The notes: generated by a model not told the origin, from the letters alone. A DNA stretch of 64,000 nucleotides from an uncultured Actinomycetes bacterium (GCA_900315165.1 OMXZ01000003.1:1-64000); one strand, 5' to 3'; numbered from the stretch's first letter, positions 1-9,088 are shown. Numbers and translations: made by a program.

Positions 1-938
1 TCGAGCGCCGCCTTGGAGCAAGCGACGATGCCGTCGAAGACGATCTTGCCGTTGTACTGCTCGACCTCGGACGCGTTGGAGATGCTGCGGTCGAAGAGCG
101 CATAGGGCAGCGCGGGCGAGATGGTCGTCGTGAGGAAGGAGCCGTGCTCCTTGAAGAGGCTGATGATCTCCTCGGTCGGCTGGGCGCCGTGCTCGATGGA
201 GTCGACGCCGCACTCGAGTGCGACCTTGAGGCCCTCCACGCCCTCCACGTGCGCCGCGACCTTGAAGCCGCAGGCATGTGCCTCGTCGCAAGCCGCCTTG
301 ACCATCTCGGGCGGCATCTTGAGCTCTCCGGGGACGCCCTTGGCCTTGGCGTCCATCACGCCGCCGGTGATCATGAGCTTGATAAAGTCGACGCCCTGCC
401 GCTGTCCCTTGCGCACCAGCTGGCGCGCCTCCTCGGGGCTGGTCGCAGGCACGGCGACGGAGCCGGCCATATGGCCGCCGGGCACGGAGATGCCCTCGTT
501 GCTCGTGATGATGCGGGGACCGATCTGCCGTCCCGCATTGATCGCATCGCGCACGCGGGTGTCGAGGTCGCGCAGGCCGCCGACCGTGCGGATGGTCGTG
601 GCGCCGCTCATGAGCTCGATCTTTGCGTACTCCCCCACCAGCCTGTGGGCGACCGCGGCAGAGACGGGATTGGAGAAGAGCCTCTCGACCAGGGCCGTGT
701 TGTCGCGCTGCTTCTTCTGCGGCTTGCCGTTGCCCGCGAGGTGCACATGCATGTTGATGAGGCCGGGCAGCAGGTAGCGGCCGCCGAGGTCGACGACCTC
801 GCAGCCGGCGATGCCATCGAGGCTCTCCACGATATCCGTGATCTTTCCGTCCTCGACGATCACGGCACGGCCGGTCTGGGGCTCCATATGCTCCGTGCCG
901 TCGAGGATGATGCCGTTCACGTAGGCGTAGCGGGTCAT
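1..938 (-). CDS. Amidohydrolase family metal-dependent hydrolase (C-terminus outside window)
   Basis: This reading frame stays open from the ATG at 938 to the window edge, so only about 312 N-terminal residues are visible. Read by eye, it has the amidohydrolase layout. A short N-terminal beta domain is followed by an LPGLINMHVH stretch with the HxH metal pair near residues 64 and 66. Then come a FIKLM segment holding the likely carboxylated lysine, an AAHVEG histidine and a SIEHG histidine. This pattern resembles imidazolonepropionase-like and Xaa-Pro-dipeptidase-like members. The substrate cannot be told. AAAGGAG lies just upstream. It is the third gene of an operon behind the deaminase gene (gap 26 bp). 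Confidence 0.75.
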   Translation of the reverse strand, partial: MTRYAYVNGIILDGTEHMEPQTGRAVIVEDGKITDIVESLDGIAGCEVVDLGGRYLLPGLINMHVHLAGNGKPQKKQRDNTALVERLFSNPVSAAVAHRLVGEYAKIELMSGATTIRTVGGLRDLDTRVRDAINAGRQIGPRIITSNEGISVPGGHMAGSVAVPATSPEEARQLVRKGQRQGVDFIKLMITGGVMDAKAKGVPGELKMPPEMVKAACDEAHACGFKVAAHVEGVEGLKVALECGVDSIEHGAQPTEEIISLFKEHGSFLTTTISPALPYALFDRSISNASEVEQYNGKIVFDGIVACSKAAL

Positions 939-964
939 ATGTGCTCCTTTATGCGAAATCGGGA

Positions 965-2290
965 CTAGGCGGTGAGGCGGTGCGTCAGCTCGGCGCAGGT
1001 CGCGTAGACCTCCTCGGGGTCGACGCCGACATGATAGCGCTCGGTCCCGTCGAAGCGGTCGTAGAGGACCTTGCCCGCAATCATGGTCATCTTGACGTTG
1101 GACTTGGAGCCCGCGTAAACGACGTTGGCCGCGATGTTGTGGAGGGGCTGCATGTTGGGCTGGTCGAGGTCGATCAGGACGAGGTCGGCCAGCTTGCCGG
1201 CGGCGACGCAGTCCGCATCGGGGATCTGCATGATGTGGGCCCCGTTGTAGGTGGCCATGCGCAGTACGTCGTAGGCGGGCACTGCGGAGGCGTCATGCTC
1301 GCGCAGCTTGGCAAGGGCGGTCACAAGGAACATCTCGCGGAACATGTCGAGGCAGTTGTTGGAGGCAGGACCGTCCGTGCCGATCGCGACGGGGATGCCC
1401 GCCTCGAGATAGGCACTGATCGGGGCGATGCCGCTCGCGAGCTTGGCGTTGGACGCCGGGTTGGTGACGACGCCGATGCCCTTGTCGCGCATGATGGCGC
1501 GGTCCTCCTCGTTGGTCCAGACGAGGTGGTAGCCCGCGCCGCCGTAGTCGAACATGCCCAGGTCAGCCAGGTAGGCGATGGGCGTCTTGCCATAGCGCTC
1601 GATGCAGCCTTCGGTCTCGGCCTTCGTCTCCTCGCAGTGCGTGAAGACGGGCGCCTGATAGCGGCGGGCCATGTCGGCGAACTGCGCCATCAGCTCGGGT
1701 GAGCAGGTGTACTCGGCGTGAAAGCCGATCTGGAAGCTCGTGAGGTCGCTTGTGCCGTTGAGCTCCTTGTACCAGCGCTCGACGTCGGCCGCGGACTGGG
1801 AGAAGTTGTTGCACGAGCCGACCTGCACGCAGCGCATGCCCAGGTCGTTGCAGGCCTCCGCGATGGTCTCGGGTGTGAGGTACATCTCCATGATCGAGGT
1901 GACGCCGGTCGTGAGGTACTCGAGGATGGCGAGCTTGGTAAGGTCACGTATGTCGTCGGGCGTGAGGCGGGCCTCGAAGGGGAAGACCTGGTTGTTGAGC
2001 CAGTCCTGCAGGGGCAGGTCATCGGCGTGCGAACGCAGGAAGGTCATCGCAGAGTGCGTGTGCGCGTCTTTGAAGCCGGGCATAAGCAGGTTGCCGCCGC
2101 AGTCGATCTCGCGGTCGAAGGCCGGCGCCGTGCCATCGGTCCCGCCAGTCGCCGCAGCATCCGTCTTGCCGTCTCCCACATAGGCGATGCGGTCGCCATC
2201 GACCCAGACCTCACCCTCGAAGATGGGCTGGTCGGATGCTTTCGCGCCCGCCATGGTCAAGATCCGTGCGTTGTAGAGCCTTGTCTTCAT
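965..2290 (-). CDS. MTA/SAH deaminase-like amidohydrolase
   Basis: The 441-residue protein belongs to the amidohydrolase superfamily and resembles 5-methylthioadenosine/S-adenosylhomocysteine deaminases and related aminohydrolases. Visible metal and catalytic motifs are PGFKDAHTH (HxH at 77 and 79), GFHAEYTC, FTHCEET and IGTDGPASNN, in the usual order. The start MKTRLYNARI is preceded by AAGGGGT. A longer open frame upstream overlaps the patatin gene and is not needed. It sits 37 bp behind the patatin gene and 26 bp ahead of another amidohydrolase, so the three are probably co-transcribed. The exact substrate (adenosine-type or another deaminated ring) is uncertain. Confidence 0.8.
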   Translation of the reverse strand: MKTRLYNARILTMAGAKASDQPIFEGEVWVDGDRIAYVGDGKTDAAATGGTDGTAPAFDREIDCGGNLLMPGFKDAHTHSAMTFLRSHADDLPLQDWLNNQVFPFEARLTPDDIRDLTKLAILEYLTTGVTSIMEMYLTPETIAEACNDLGMRCVQVGSCNNFSQSAADVERWYKELNGTSDLTSFQIGFHAEYTCSPELMAQFADMARRYQAPVFTHCEETKAETEGCIERYGKTPIAYLADLGMFDYGGAGYHLVWTNEEDRAIMRDKGIGVVTNPASNAKLASGIAPISAYLEAGIPVAIGTDGPASNNCLDMFREMFLVTALAKLREHDASAVPAYDVLRMATYNGAHIMQIPDADCVAAGKLADLVLIDLDQPNMQPLHNIAANVVYAGSKSNVKMTMIAGKVLYDRFDGTERYHVGVDPEEVYATCAELTHRLTA

Positions 2291-2327
2291 ATCGACTACC
2301 CCTTGGAAGAATGTCTGGTCTGGCTGC

Positions 2328-3371
2328 TTACTCCGCGGCAAGATAGGCGCGCAGGCGCGGGAGCTCGCGGACCATGTCGTTGTAGCCGAGCCAATAGAGC
2401 TCGCCGAGCTTCTCGACATCGCCCTCGAACCGGCTCACCGTCACGGGCTCGCTCGGCGCCAGCACAAACACGCGCCCGGCATCCTCATCCTGGTCGAGCT
2501 CGTCAAGCAGCTGGTTGTAGCGCATATGGTTGCTCGACATCGCCTCGGCCAAAAGCGGATAGGTGCGACCGTACATCGTCTCGATCAGGCGCTGGGTGGC
2601 GTCGCTTTCGGGATCGGCACGGAAACCGCGGTCGCGGGTCTTGATGACCATGACCTTCTTGCAGCCCAGGTGGAAGGCCTTCTTATAGGGGATGTGGTTG
2701 TCCAGGCCGCCGTCGAGGTAGGGCGTGCCGTCGATCCGCACCGGCAGCGACACATAGGGCACGGTCGCCGAGGCACGGACGGCCTGTTCGAAATCGACGT
2801 TGTCGCTCTTCTCGAAATAATGGTCGCGGCCGTTGGTGCAATCGGTCGCCGTCACATAGAAGGCGCGGCTCGGGTTGTAGAGACGCTGGTAGTCGATGTG
2901 GGCCTCGGGAGCCAGCTCGTTGAAGAAGTAGGAGAAGCCCGTGATGCCGTGGTCGCGCACCATGGCTCCCGCGCCGCAGTAGTTGGTGTCGTGACGATAG
3001 GTCAAGTTGAGGCGGGCGGCCGTGCCGATCTGGCCGGACAGGTAGCAGATGCCCGACATCGCGCCACCGGACACACCGATGGTGATGCGGAAGTTGATGT
3101 CGTCCATCATCAGGGCGTCGAGGGCGCCCTGGGTATAGATCACGCGCCAGGCGCCGCCCTCCAGCACGATCGCGCCTTCGGTGATCGCGCTGCTCGCGCG
3201 TCCGGACGGGAGATAGCCAACCTTGCTGTACACGCGATGGCCGGGCAGCGCGACGGGCAGGTCCACATCCGGCAGGGGGAGGTCGGGGACGGGGATCTGC
3301 TTGATCGGTAGGTCGGTCATGACGTCCGGGACGGGGACGTTCTTCACGGGGATCTGCGGGATAGAAATCAC
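2328..3371 (-). CDS. Patatin-like phospholipase family protein
   Basis: This protein of about 347 residues has the patatin Ser-Asp dyad. The nucleophile elbow GVSGG (Ser about 101) follows an oxyanion-type VLEGGAW segment, and the catalytic Asp sits in a later LDGGL motif. The N-terminus carries an unusual proline-rich run of near repeats (IPQIPV, VPDV, KQIPVPDLPLPDVDLP). I chose the GTG at 3371 because GAGAGGCG lies upstream; an in-frame ATG further upstream (MKLGERH) is possible. It is the first gene of the patatin-deaminase-amidohydrolase operon. Known family members act as lipid acyl hydrolases. The link to the amidohydrolases is not obvious. Confidence 0.8.
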   Translation of the reverse strand: MISIPQIPVKNVPVPDVMTDLPIKQIPVPDLPLPDVDLPVALPGHRVYSKVGYLPSGRASSAITEGAIVLEGGAWRVIYTQGALDALMMDDINFRITIGVSGGAMSGICYLSGQIGTAARLNLTYRHDTNYCGAGAMVRDHGITGFSYFFNELAPEAHIDYQRLYNPSRAFYVTATDCTNGRDHYFEKSDNVDFEQAVRASATVPYVSLPVRIDGTPYLDGGLDNHIPYKKAFHLGCKKVMVIKTRDRGFRADPESDATQRLIETMYGRTYPLLAEAMSSNHMRYNQLLDELDQDEDAGRVFVLAPSEPVTVSRFEGDVEKLGELYWLGYNDMVRELPRLRAYLAAE

Positions 3372-3512
3372 GGTAGTCGCCTCTCGTACTTTGCCATCCG
3401 CCTTAGTATCGCGGTTGCAACCGCGTTTATCAGCCGAGAATGTGTGCCGCTCGCCCAATTTCATCACTTTATGACAGGGTTGCCGAAGGTTTAGGGTGCC
3501 AATGGGTGCAAT

Positions 3513-3578
3513 GCCAATAGGGGACGTTTCCCTTCTGTCACACGAGCGCATGACAGAAGGGAAGCGTCCCCTATTGGC
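3513..3578. repeat. Long intergenic inverted repeat (REP-like)
   Basis: Two 28-nt arms (3513-3540 and 3551-3578) are complementary with one mismatch and enclose a 10-nt loop. The arms contain the core GGGGACGTTTC, which recurs in a second palindrome at 49029-49055. It lies in the divergent gap between the patatin and ygjV-like genes and has no T-tract, so it looks more like a REP-type repeat than a terminator. Confidence 0.7.
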
Positions 3579-3758
3579 GCCTCAAGGTTTCCGCTTCTTT
3601 TCGGTCGTGCGTGAACCGGCAGGAATATGTCATTTGACGCTCTTGTGGTGATTGGCGAAATCGTAAAAATTCCCATTCCAACGTGCAAGAATACCGCTCG
3701 GCTGTGTGCGTAACACATTGGTCACATTCAATACCTTCAACGCAAGAGGAGTGCACCC

Positions 3759-4346
3759 GTGCCCTATATGAACATGTCACCGTCGGTCATCGTGGCCCAG
3801 GTCGTCCTCACCGTGCTCCTTCTCGCCGGCCCCTATGCCAAGAGCCGGTTCGGCTATCTGATGATGGTCGCCCTGTCCAACGTGGCATCGCTCGCGGTCT
3901 TCGTCCTCAACGGTGACGCCGCCGCCTCGCTCTCCCTCGTCCTCATCAACCTGCGCTCGATCGCCTACCTCTACCAGGGCCGCGCCAAGACCGACGCCAT
4001 CCCCTTCCTCTGCTTGATCGCGCAGACCGTCGCCCTTATCCCGTCTTTCAGCACCTCCATGCTTGCCAACCCCCTCTCGCTTCTGCCCATGGCGCTCACG
4101 ATGTACGCGACCGCCTTCATGTGGTGGTCCAAGAACCTGCAGCACATGCGCCTGCACACCGCCGTGAACGACCTCCTCTGGGGCGTCTATGACCTGACCA
4201 CCGGTCTGCCCATCGCCGGCTTCACCGATATCTCCTCCGCCGTCGTCTCGCTTTCCGCCTATGCGGTCCGCAAGCGCACGCACGCCGACGCGGATGCCGA
4301 CGTGCATGCCGAGCTGCCTGCCGCCACCGTCGAGCAGGTTGCCTAG
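3759..4346 (+). CDS. YgjV-like integral membrane protein
   Basis: A 195-residue protein with several hydrophobic segments spread over residues 8-160 and a hydrophilic, Asp/Ala/His-rich tail. Length, the NLRSIAYLYQGRAK segment and the small membrane bundle resemble the bacterial inner-membrane Imp-YgjV family, whose function is unknown. The GTG start at 3759 follows AGAGGAG at good spacing; an in-frame ATG lies four codons on. It stands alone, divergent from the patatin operon and convergent with a GH1 gene, with a shared stem-loop at its 3' end. Confidence 0.6.
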   Translation: MPYMNMSPSVIVAQVVLTVLLLAGPYAKSRFGYLMMVALSNVASLAVFVLNGDAAASLSLVLINLRSIAYLYQGRAKTDAIPFLCLIAQTVALIPSFSTSMLANPLSLLPMALTMYATAFMWWSKNLQHMRLHTAVNDLLWGVYDLTTGLPIAGFTDISSAVVSLSAYAVRKRTHADADADVHAELPAATVEQVA

Positions 4347-4388
4347 GCGCATCGCTCTTCGCCGAGCACCACAACCCGTCAGATGAGA

Positions 4389-4427
4389 AACGGCGCGGTC
4401 CCCGGAGCCTCCGGGAGCCGCGCCGTT
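4389..4427. terminator. Stem-loop between convergent genes
   Basis: A GC-rich inverted repeat has arms 4389-4405 and 4411-4427 beginning AACGGCGCGG, with two mismatches near the loop. It lies between the convergent ygjV-like and GH1 genes. No long T-run follows on the plus strand, but the position suits a bidirectional terminator. Confidence 0.55.
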
Positions 4428-4459
4428 CGCCTAACGGGGGAAGTACTGCAGACCGCGCC

Positions 4460-5887
4460 TTATGCCAGGTCGCTCAGGTCCGCACCGTTGGACGCGATGA
4501 CCTTCTTGTACCAGTAGAAGGAATCCTTGCGGTAGCGGTCGAGCGTGCCGACCTTCTCATCGGTGGTGTCGACATAGATGAAGCCGTAGCGCTTGCGGAT
4601 GCCCTCGTGGGTGGAGACCAGGTCGAGCGCCGACCAGGGCAGGTAGCCCATCATTTCGACGCCGTCGGAGATGGCCAGCTGCAGCTGCTCGATGTGGTCG
4701 CGCAGGTACTTGATGCGGTACTGGTCGTGGACCTTGCCGTCCTCGGTCAAGGTGTCGTAGGCGCCCAGGCCGTTCTCGGTGGTAATCATGGGCAGGTGGT
4801 AGCGGCTGTACATCTCGCGCATGGTGTTGCGGTAGCCCATGGGGTCGATTTCCCAGCCGAACTCGGTCTTGGGCAGGTTGGGGTTGGACACGTTCATGAA
4901 GTAACCGGCTTCGGCGCCGCCCTTCTGCTGGTCGACCTTGCCGTCGCCTGCAGCGAAGTCGGCAGGGCACTTCTGCACCGTTGAGGTGTTGTAGTAGTTG
5001 AAGCCGATGAAGTCGGGGTGCGCCGCCTTCATGATGTCCATGTCGCCCGGCTCGATGTCCGGCGTCGCGTCGTGTTCTTCGAGGTAACGCCAAATCAGGT
5101 TGTTATAGACGCCGTAGACAGCCATATCGAGGTAGATCCAGTTGCGCATGGCGTTGAACTCCTGGGCCGCCTGGATATCCTCGGGCTTGCAGCTGGCGGG
5201 GTAGACAAGCGAGATGTTGGGCGCAGGAGCGATCTTGGCCTCGGGCAGCATCTCATGGCACATCTTCATGACCTTTGCCTGCGCGAGCAGCATGTGGTGG
5301 TTCTGCTGGTAGGTCTCCTTTATCACATTGGTGCAGCCCTCGGGGATGTGCATGGTGCCGATCACGGGGCCGACGAGCGTCAGCATATTCTGCTCGTTGA
5401 TGGTCAGCCAATACTTCACGCGGTCGCCGAAGTTCTCGAAGAGGACCTTGGCATACTCGACGAACCAGTCGACGGACTCGCGATTGCCCCAGCTGCCGCG
5501 CTGGTCAAGTGCGTCGGGCATGTCGAAGTGGAACATGGTGACCAGCGGCTCGATGCCGTGGGCCAGGCAGCAGTCGATGACCTTGTTGTAATGGTCGATG
5601 CCGGCCTGGTTGACCTCGCCCGTGCCCTGAGGCAGGATGCGGGTCCAGGCGATGGAGAAGCGATACATCTTGAAGCCCATCTCGGCCATAAGGGCGATGT
5701 CTTCCTCAAAGCGATGGTAGTGGTCGGCGCAGATGTCCAGCGAGGCCGTGCCGGCAGGCAGCTCCTTCACGTCCTGACAGGACGGGCCTTTGCCGTCGCT
5801 GAGATTCGCGCCCTCGACCTGATAGGCCGAGGTCGAGGCACCCCAGAAGAAGTCCTTGGGGAACGGCTTGAGATTCTTGTCGAGCAT
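4460..5887 (-). CDS. GH1 6-phospho-beta-glucosidase
   Basis: This complete 475-residue family 1 glycosidase should hydrolyse 6-phosphorylated beta-glucosides (such as cellobiose-6P or aryl-glucoside-6P) in the cytoplasm after PTS uptake. The acid/base is Glu165 in LTINEQN and the nucleophile is Glu371 in TTENGLG. The phosphate-binding signature is present near the C-terminus: Ser425, Lys432 and Tyr434 in STHEGIRKRYG. An AGGAGG ribosome site precedes the ATG. A TATACT-like -10 lies at 5966-5971 upstream. No PTS gene or antiterminator is adjacent. Of the five intact GH1 genes here it is closest in motif style to the one ending at 30379 (both have NEQN). Confidence 0.9.
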   Translation of the reverse strand: MLDKNLKPFPKDFFWGASTSAYQVEGANLSDGKGPSCQDVKELPAGTASLDICADHYHRFEEDIALMAEMGFKMYRFSIAWTRILPQGTGEVNQAGIDHYNKVIDCCLAHGIEPLVTMFHFDMPDALDQRGSWGNRESVDWFVEYAKVLFENFGDRVKYWLTINEQNMLTLVGPVIGTMHIPEGCTNVIKETYQQNHHMLLAQAKVMKMCHEMLPEAKIAPAPNISLVYPASCKPEDIQAAQEFNAMRNWIYLDMAVYGVYNNLIWRYLEEHDATPDIEPGDMDIMKAAHPDFIGFNYYNTSTVQKCPADFAAGDGKVDQQKGGAEAGYFMNVSNPNLPKTEFGWEIDPMGYRNTMREMYSRYHLPMITTENGLGAYDTLTEDGKVHDQYRIKYLRDHIEQLQLAISDGVEMMGYLPWSALDLVSTHEGIRKRYGFIYVDTTDEKVGTLDRYRKDSFYWYKKVIASNGADLSDLA

Positions 5888-6077
5888 ACAGTCCTCCTCT
5901 TTTCCATGCCTGTCCTGTCAGACCGTCCGCCGCGGCACTCAGCAGCGACTTACGTGTCATCTGAAAGTATAAAGGGCGGGGCGGACACCATCTCGCCAAG
6001 GCGGTGGTTGGCACGGCGTTTCAGGCGAGGGGCATTGCAGGGCAAGGTTGCCGCGAACGGATAGGGACGGAGTCCAG

Positions 6078-6112
6078 AAAAAACGCCCGACGGAAAGGCG
6101 TTCCGTCGGGCG
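6078..6112 (-). terminator. Rho-independent terminator
   Basis: A perfect 12-bp stem (6084-6095 with 6101-6112, five-base loop) is followed on the minus strand by six T residues (6083-6078). It lies just beyond the stop of the small gene at 6159-6335, which supports that gene being a real transcript. Confidence 0.85.
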
Positions 6113-6158
6113 CTGAAGGCGCGGGCGTTTCGAGGGGCGCCCGCCTCCCTTTGACGAT

Positions 6159-6335
6159 CTAGTTGTACAGCGACAGGAGGCCGCTGCGAACGAGCGCCGC
6201 ACGGCTGGCGCTCGCCGCCACATCGAGGCGGTTGTCGCGCGCATCGGGGCGCACGATGGCAGTGATCATGCGGTCGATCAGGTTGACCGAATACTTGGCG
6301 CCGGTATTGCCGTTGTTCTGCACCTGCGAGCTCAT
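6159..6335 (-). CDS. Small orphan protein, 58 aa
   Basis: A 58-residue open frame starts MSSQVQNNGN and ends SGLLSLYN. AGGGGA sits six bases before the ATG, and a strong terminator follows the stop 46 bp downstream. The protein is soluble and rich in Asn, Ser, Ala and Arg, with a likely amphipathic helix around VNLIDRMITAIV; I recognise no family. It is divergent from a LysR regulator across a 134-bp AT-rich gap, the usual position of a LysR target gene. Confidence 0.6.
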   Translation of the reverse strand: MSSQVQNNGNTGAKYSVNLIDRMITAIVRPDARDNRLDVAASASRAALVRSGLLSLYN

Positions 6336-6431
6336 TGCGTTCCCCTATCTTTCAAGCGCCTCACGTGCGCTTTCCTTCCTGTGTAATGAGAGCTTATGTC
6401 TTTGTTTCTTGGACGTAAAGCGCAATAATAT

Positions 6432-6462
6432 CAATCATGTGTTGACGATTACGCAATGATTG
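6432..6462. promoter_or_regulatory. Candidate LysR operator
   Basis: A perfect inverted repeat, CAATCAT (6432-6438) and ATGATTG (6456-6462), with a 17-nt spacer lies directly before the LysR start. It also covers a TTGACG hexamer. Its size and place fit an autoregulatory LysR site between divergent genes. Confidence 0.45.
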
Positions 6463-6469
6463 GATAGGC

Positions 6470-7372
6470 ATGGACACGAGCAAATGTCAGGCGCTCCTGA
6501 CCGTCCTGGAAAAGGGCAATCTGGCGCACGCGGCCGAGGAACTCGGCTACACCACCTCAGGCATCAGCCGCATGATGAGCTCGCTCGAGGGCGAGGTCGG
6601 CTTCCCGCTGCTCGTCCGCTCGAAGACCGGCGTCAGGCCCACACCCGACTGCACGCGGATGCTGCCGACCTTCACTCAGCTCGCTTCCCTGGGCGAAAGC
6701 TGCGAGGAACAGGCCTCCCTTATCCGCGGCGTCGAGGTCGGCCGCGTGCGCGTCGGCTGCGCCTACCGTCCCTTCTACAAGCCCATCGCCGAGCTCCTGA
6801 CGGAATTCTCGCAGGCCCACCCCACGGTGGAGGTCGACTTTACCGCCCGCAACAGTACGCCCCTCGTGCGCCAGATAGAGCGCGGTGCCCTCGACCTGGC
6901 GGTCATCAGTCACCGCGAGGGTGACGTCACCTGGACGACCCTGCTCGAGGACCCCATGGTCGCGCTGGTCCCCGCCGACCATCCCCTCGCGGAGGCCGAC
7001 TCCTACCCGATCAGGGGCTTCGCGCAGGACCCCTTCATCATGCTCTACCCCGACGAGGAGAGCGACAACTCACGCACGCTCGCGACCCACGGCATCCAGC
7101 CCAACTCGCACAACACGGTACTCGAGCTACGCGACGCCTTCGAGCTGGTCTCGGTGGGACTGGGCGTCACGATGATCAACAACATCTACGCCGATGTGCC
7201 CGACGACCGGGTGCGCGTGCTGCCCATCAGGCCCGCGGTCAACGTCCCGATCGGCGTCGCGACGCCGGCACCCGGCCTCGCCTCGCCCGCCGCGCGCGCC
7301 TTCGCCGAGTTTGCCATGCCACGGCTCTCCCGCGTGGCCCACGACCTCGCAGGCCACAAGTCCCGCGGGTAA
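6470..7372 (+). CDS. LysR family transcriptional regulator
   Basis: A 300-residue protein of standard LysR length. Residues 1-60 form the winged helix-turn-helix (KGNLAHAAEELGYTTSGISR, then MMSSLEGEVGFPLLVR). The rest is a periplasmic-binding-protein-like effector domain with the typical VRVGCAYRP and LDLAVIS strands. The ligand is unknown. It is divergent from the 58-residue orphan gene and convergent with the histidine kinase gene, nine bases apart. The start codon is close to a candidate operator, suggesting self-control. Confidence 0.88.
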   Translation: MDTSKCQALLTVLEKGNLAHAAEELGYTTSGISRMMSSLEGEVGFPLLVRSKTGVRPTPDCTRMLPTFTQLASLGESCEEQASLIRGVEVGRVRVGCAYRPFYKPIAELLTEFSQAHPTVEVDFTARNSTPLVRQIERGALDLAVISHREGDVTWTTLLEDPMVALVPADHPLAEADSYPIRGFAQDPFIMLYPDEESDNSRTLATHGIQPNSHNTVLELRDAFELVSVGLGVTMINNIYADVPDDRVRVLPIRPAVNVPIGVATPAPGLASPAARAFAEFAMPRLSRVAHDLAGHKSRG

Positions 7373-7381
7373 GACGGGACG

Positions 7382-8386
7382 TCACACCTCGACCGTACAG
7401 GTGACCACGAAGGCCTTGGTGTAGGTCCCGTAGGGCTGCACGAGATGGATCTGGTAGCCGTGCATGTTGACGATTGTCTTGGCGATGGAGAGCCCCAAGC
7501 CCGAGCCGCCGCCGCTGCGCGCCGCGTCGCCCCGCGCAAAAGGCTCGAAGAGCTCCCCCACGTCTTGCGAGATCGGCTCGCCAGTGTCCGCGACCACAAT
7601 ATCGGCCACCCCGGCCCGCCGTCCAAGCGCAAGGGTGATCACCGTGCCTGGCCCATTGTGGCGCGCGGCATTGGCAATCAGATTGGCGACCACCCGTCCC
7701 AGCTGGCGCTCGTCCGCATAGACGGCAAGCGGCTCCTCGGGCACCTCCACGCGCAGCTCCATGCCTGCGTCCTCCACGTCGGTATAGGCGGCGGCCGCCT
7801 CGCGCAGGAGCAGCTGGGGCAGGTCGATGCGCCTGCGGTTGAGCCGGTAGCCCTCGCTGTCGAGCTGCACGTAGTCGAAGAGGATGTTGACGAGGTCGGC
7901 CATCTTGTCCGCCTTGGCCGTGATGGAATGCAGGTAGCGCTGGCGCGTCGCCTCGTCGGCCACCATACCATCGGCAAGCGCCTGCGCCAGCCCCGAGATG
8001 CCCATCACAGGCGTGCGCAGGTCATGGGCCATGTCGGAGATCATGAGGTTGCGCCGGCGGAAATACTGGGCGCGCTCGGCGTTGCGCGCCTCCTGCTCCG
8101 CCGCGATGCGCCGCTCGGTCACGTGGGTGAAGGCGAGTGCCCCGAGCACGACTGGCGCGACGACAAGTGCAATCAGGATGAGCAGGCGCAGGAGGGAGCG
8201 CAAGGTCCCGGCAAGCGTGTGCGAGCCCGTCGCAAGCGCCGCCGTGACCGGCACCAGGAGGTCCTCCTCCAACGAGACCACCACCAGCTCGGCAAGGACG
8301 ACGAAGGTAGCGACAGCGATGAAGCGCTTGATGATGAAGGACCGCATCGGCTCCGCGGTCTTGTCGTGTTCCTCTTGCCGCGCCAT
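7382..8386 (-). CDS. Sensor histidine kinase
   Basis: This 334-residue kinase has two membrane helices (about 22-39 and 67-87) around a short extracytoplasmic loop. The HisKA box is SDMAHDLRTP with phospho-acceptor His121. A HATPase domain follows, with N-box NLIANAARHN, DTGEPI and the G-box GSGLGLSIA. The short loop suggests it senses a membrane or intramembrane signal. Its ATG abuts the stop codon of the response regulator gene (TAG then ATG), so the two are translationally coupled. Confidence 0.92.
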   Translation of the reverse strand: MARQEEHDKTAEPMRSFIIKRFIAVATFVVLAELVVVSLEEDLLVPVTAALATGSHTLAGTLRSLLRLLILIALVVAPVVLGALAFTHVTERRIAAEQEARNAERAQYFRRRNLMISDMAHDLRTPVMGISGLAQALADGMVADEATRQRYLHSITAKADKMADLVNILFDYVQLDSEGYRLNRRRIDLPQLLLREAAAAYTDVEDAGMELRVEVPEEPLAVYADERQLGRVVANLIANAARHNGPGTVITLALGRRAGVADIVVADTGEPISQDVGELFEPFARGDAARSGGGSGLGLSIAKTIVNMHGYQIHLVQPYGTYTKAFVVTCTVEV

Positions 8387-9088
8387 CTAGCGCTCCAACC
8401 GATAGCCGAGGCCGCGGATCGTGGCGATGTAGGCGCCAGGGCCATCCGACAGCTTCGCGCGCAACTTGCTGATGCAGACCATCACGCTATTGTCCGCCGC
8501 GATGTATTCCTCGCCCCAACCGCACTCGTAAATCTGCTGCTTGGTGAAGACCCGCCCCGGGTGCTCCATCAGCATGGCCATGATCCGATACTCCACCGGC
8601 GTGAGGTCGATGGATTCGCCAGCGCGCGTGAGCTGACAGGCGTCCACGTCGAGCACCAGGTCGCGCACGCGGAGCTCCCGATGCGCATCGGCCGCGCCAT
8701 CGCCCACCGCAGCAGGCCCGTAGGCGCGGCGCAGGTTGGACCGGACGCGCGCGACCGCCTCGAGTGGGTTGAAGGGCTTGACCAAATAGTCGTCCGCCCC
8801 AAGGTCGAGACCGAGGATCTTCTCGGGATCCTGTCCCTTGGCCGATATGACGATCACGGGGATATTGCTCGCCTCGCGCAGGCGCTTGAGGACCTGGTAG
8901 CCGTCGAGCCTGGGCATCATGATATCGAGCAAGCAGAGGTCGACGTGCTGATCGACGAGCACCGCGAGGGCCTCCTCGCCATCGCCCGCCTCGAGCACGC
9001 GGTAGCCCGCATTCTCGAGATACAGGCGCAGGACCTCGCGGATGTCCCGCTCGTCGTCTGCCACCAGAATGCTGTACTGCTCGGCCAT
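8387..9088 (-). CDS. OmpR/PhoB-type response regulator
   Basis: A 233-residue two-domain regulator. The receiver domain (1-120) has the acidic pair in ADDERD, phospho-acceptor Asp55 in LLDIMMP and the VKPFNP lysine. The C-terminal winged helix has LTPVEYRIMAMLMEHPGRVF and ends in IRGLGYRLER. The start MAEQYS follows GGAGGGGAG; an upstream in-frame extension is spurious. It is first in an operon with the kinase. The target genes are not visible. Confidence 0.93.
   Translation of the reverse strand: MAEQYSILVADDERDIREVLRLYLENAGYRVLEAGDGEEALAVLVDQHVDLCLLDIMMPRLDGYQVLKRLREASNIPVIVISAKGQDPEKILGLDLGADDYLVKPFNPLEAVARVRSNLRRAYGPAAVGDGAADAHRELRVRDLVLDVDACQLTRAGESIDLTPVEYRIMAMLMEHPGRVFTKQQIYECGWGEEYIAADNSVMVCISKLRAKLSDGPGAYIATIRGLGYRLER

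Noticed and set aside
2290-2419. N-terminal extension of the deaminase frame
   Set aside because: It overlaps the patatin coding sequence and lacks similarity; the ATG at 2290 has its own ribosome site.
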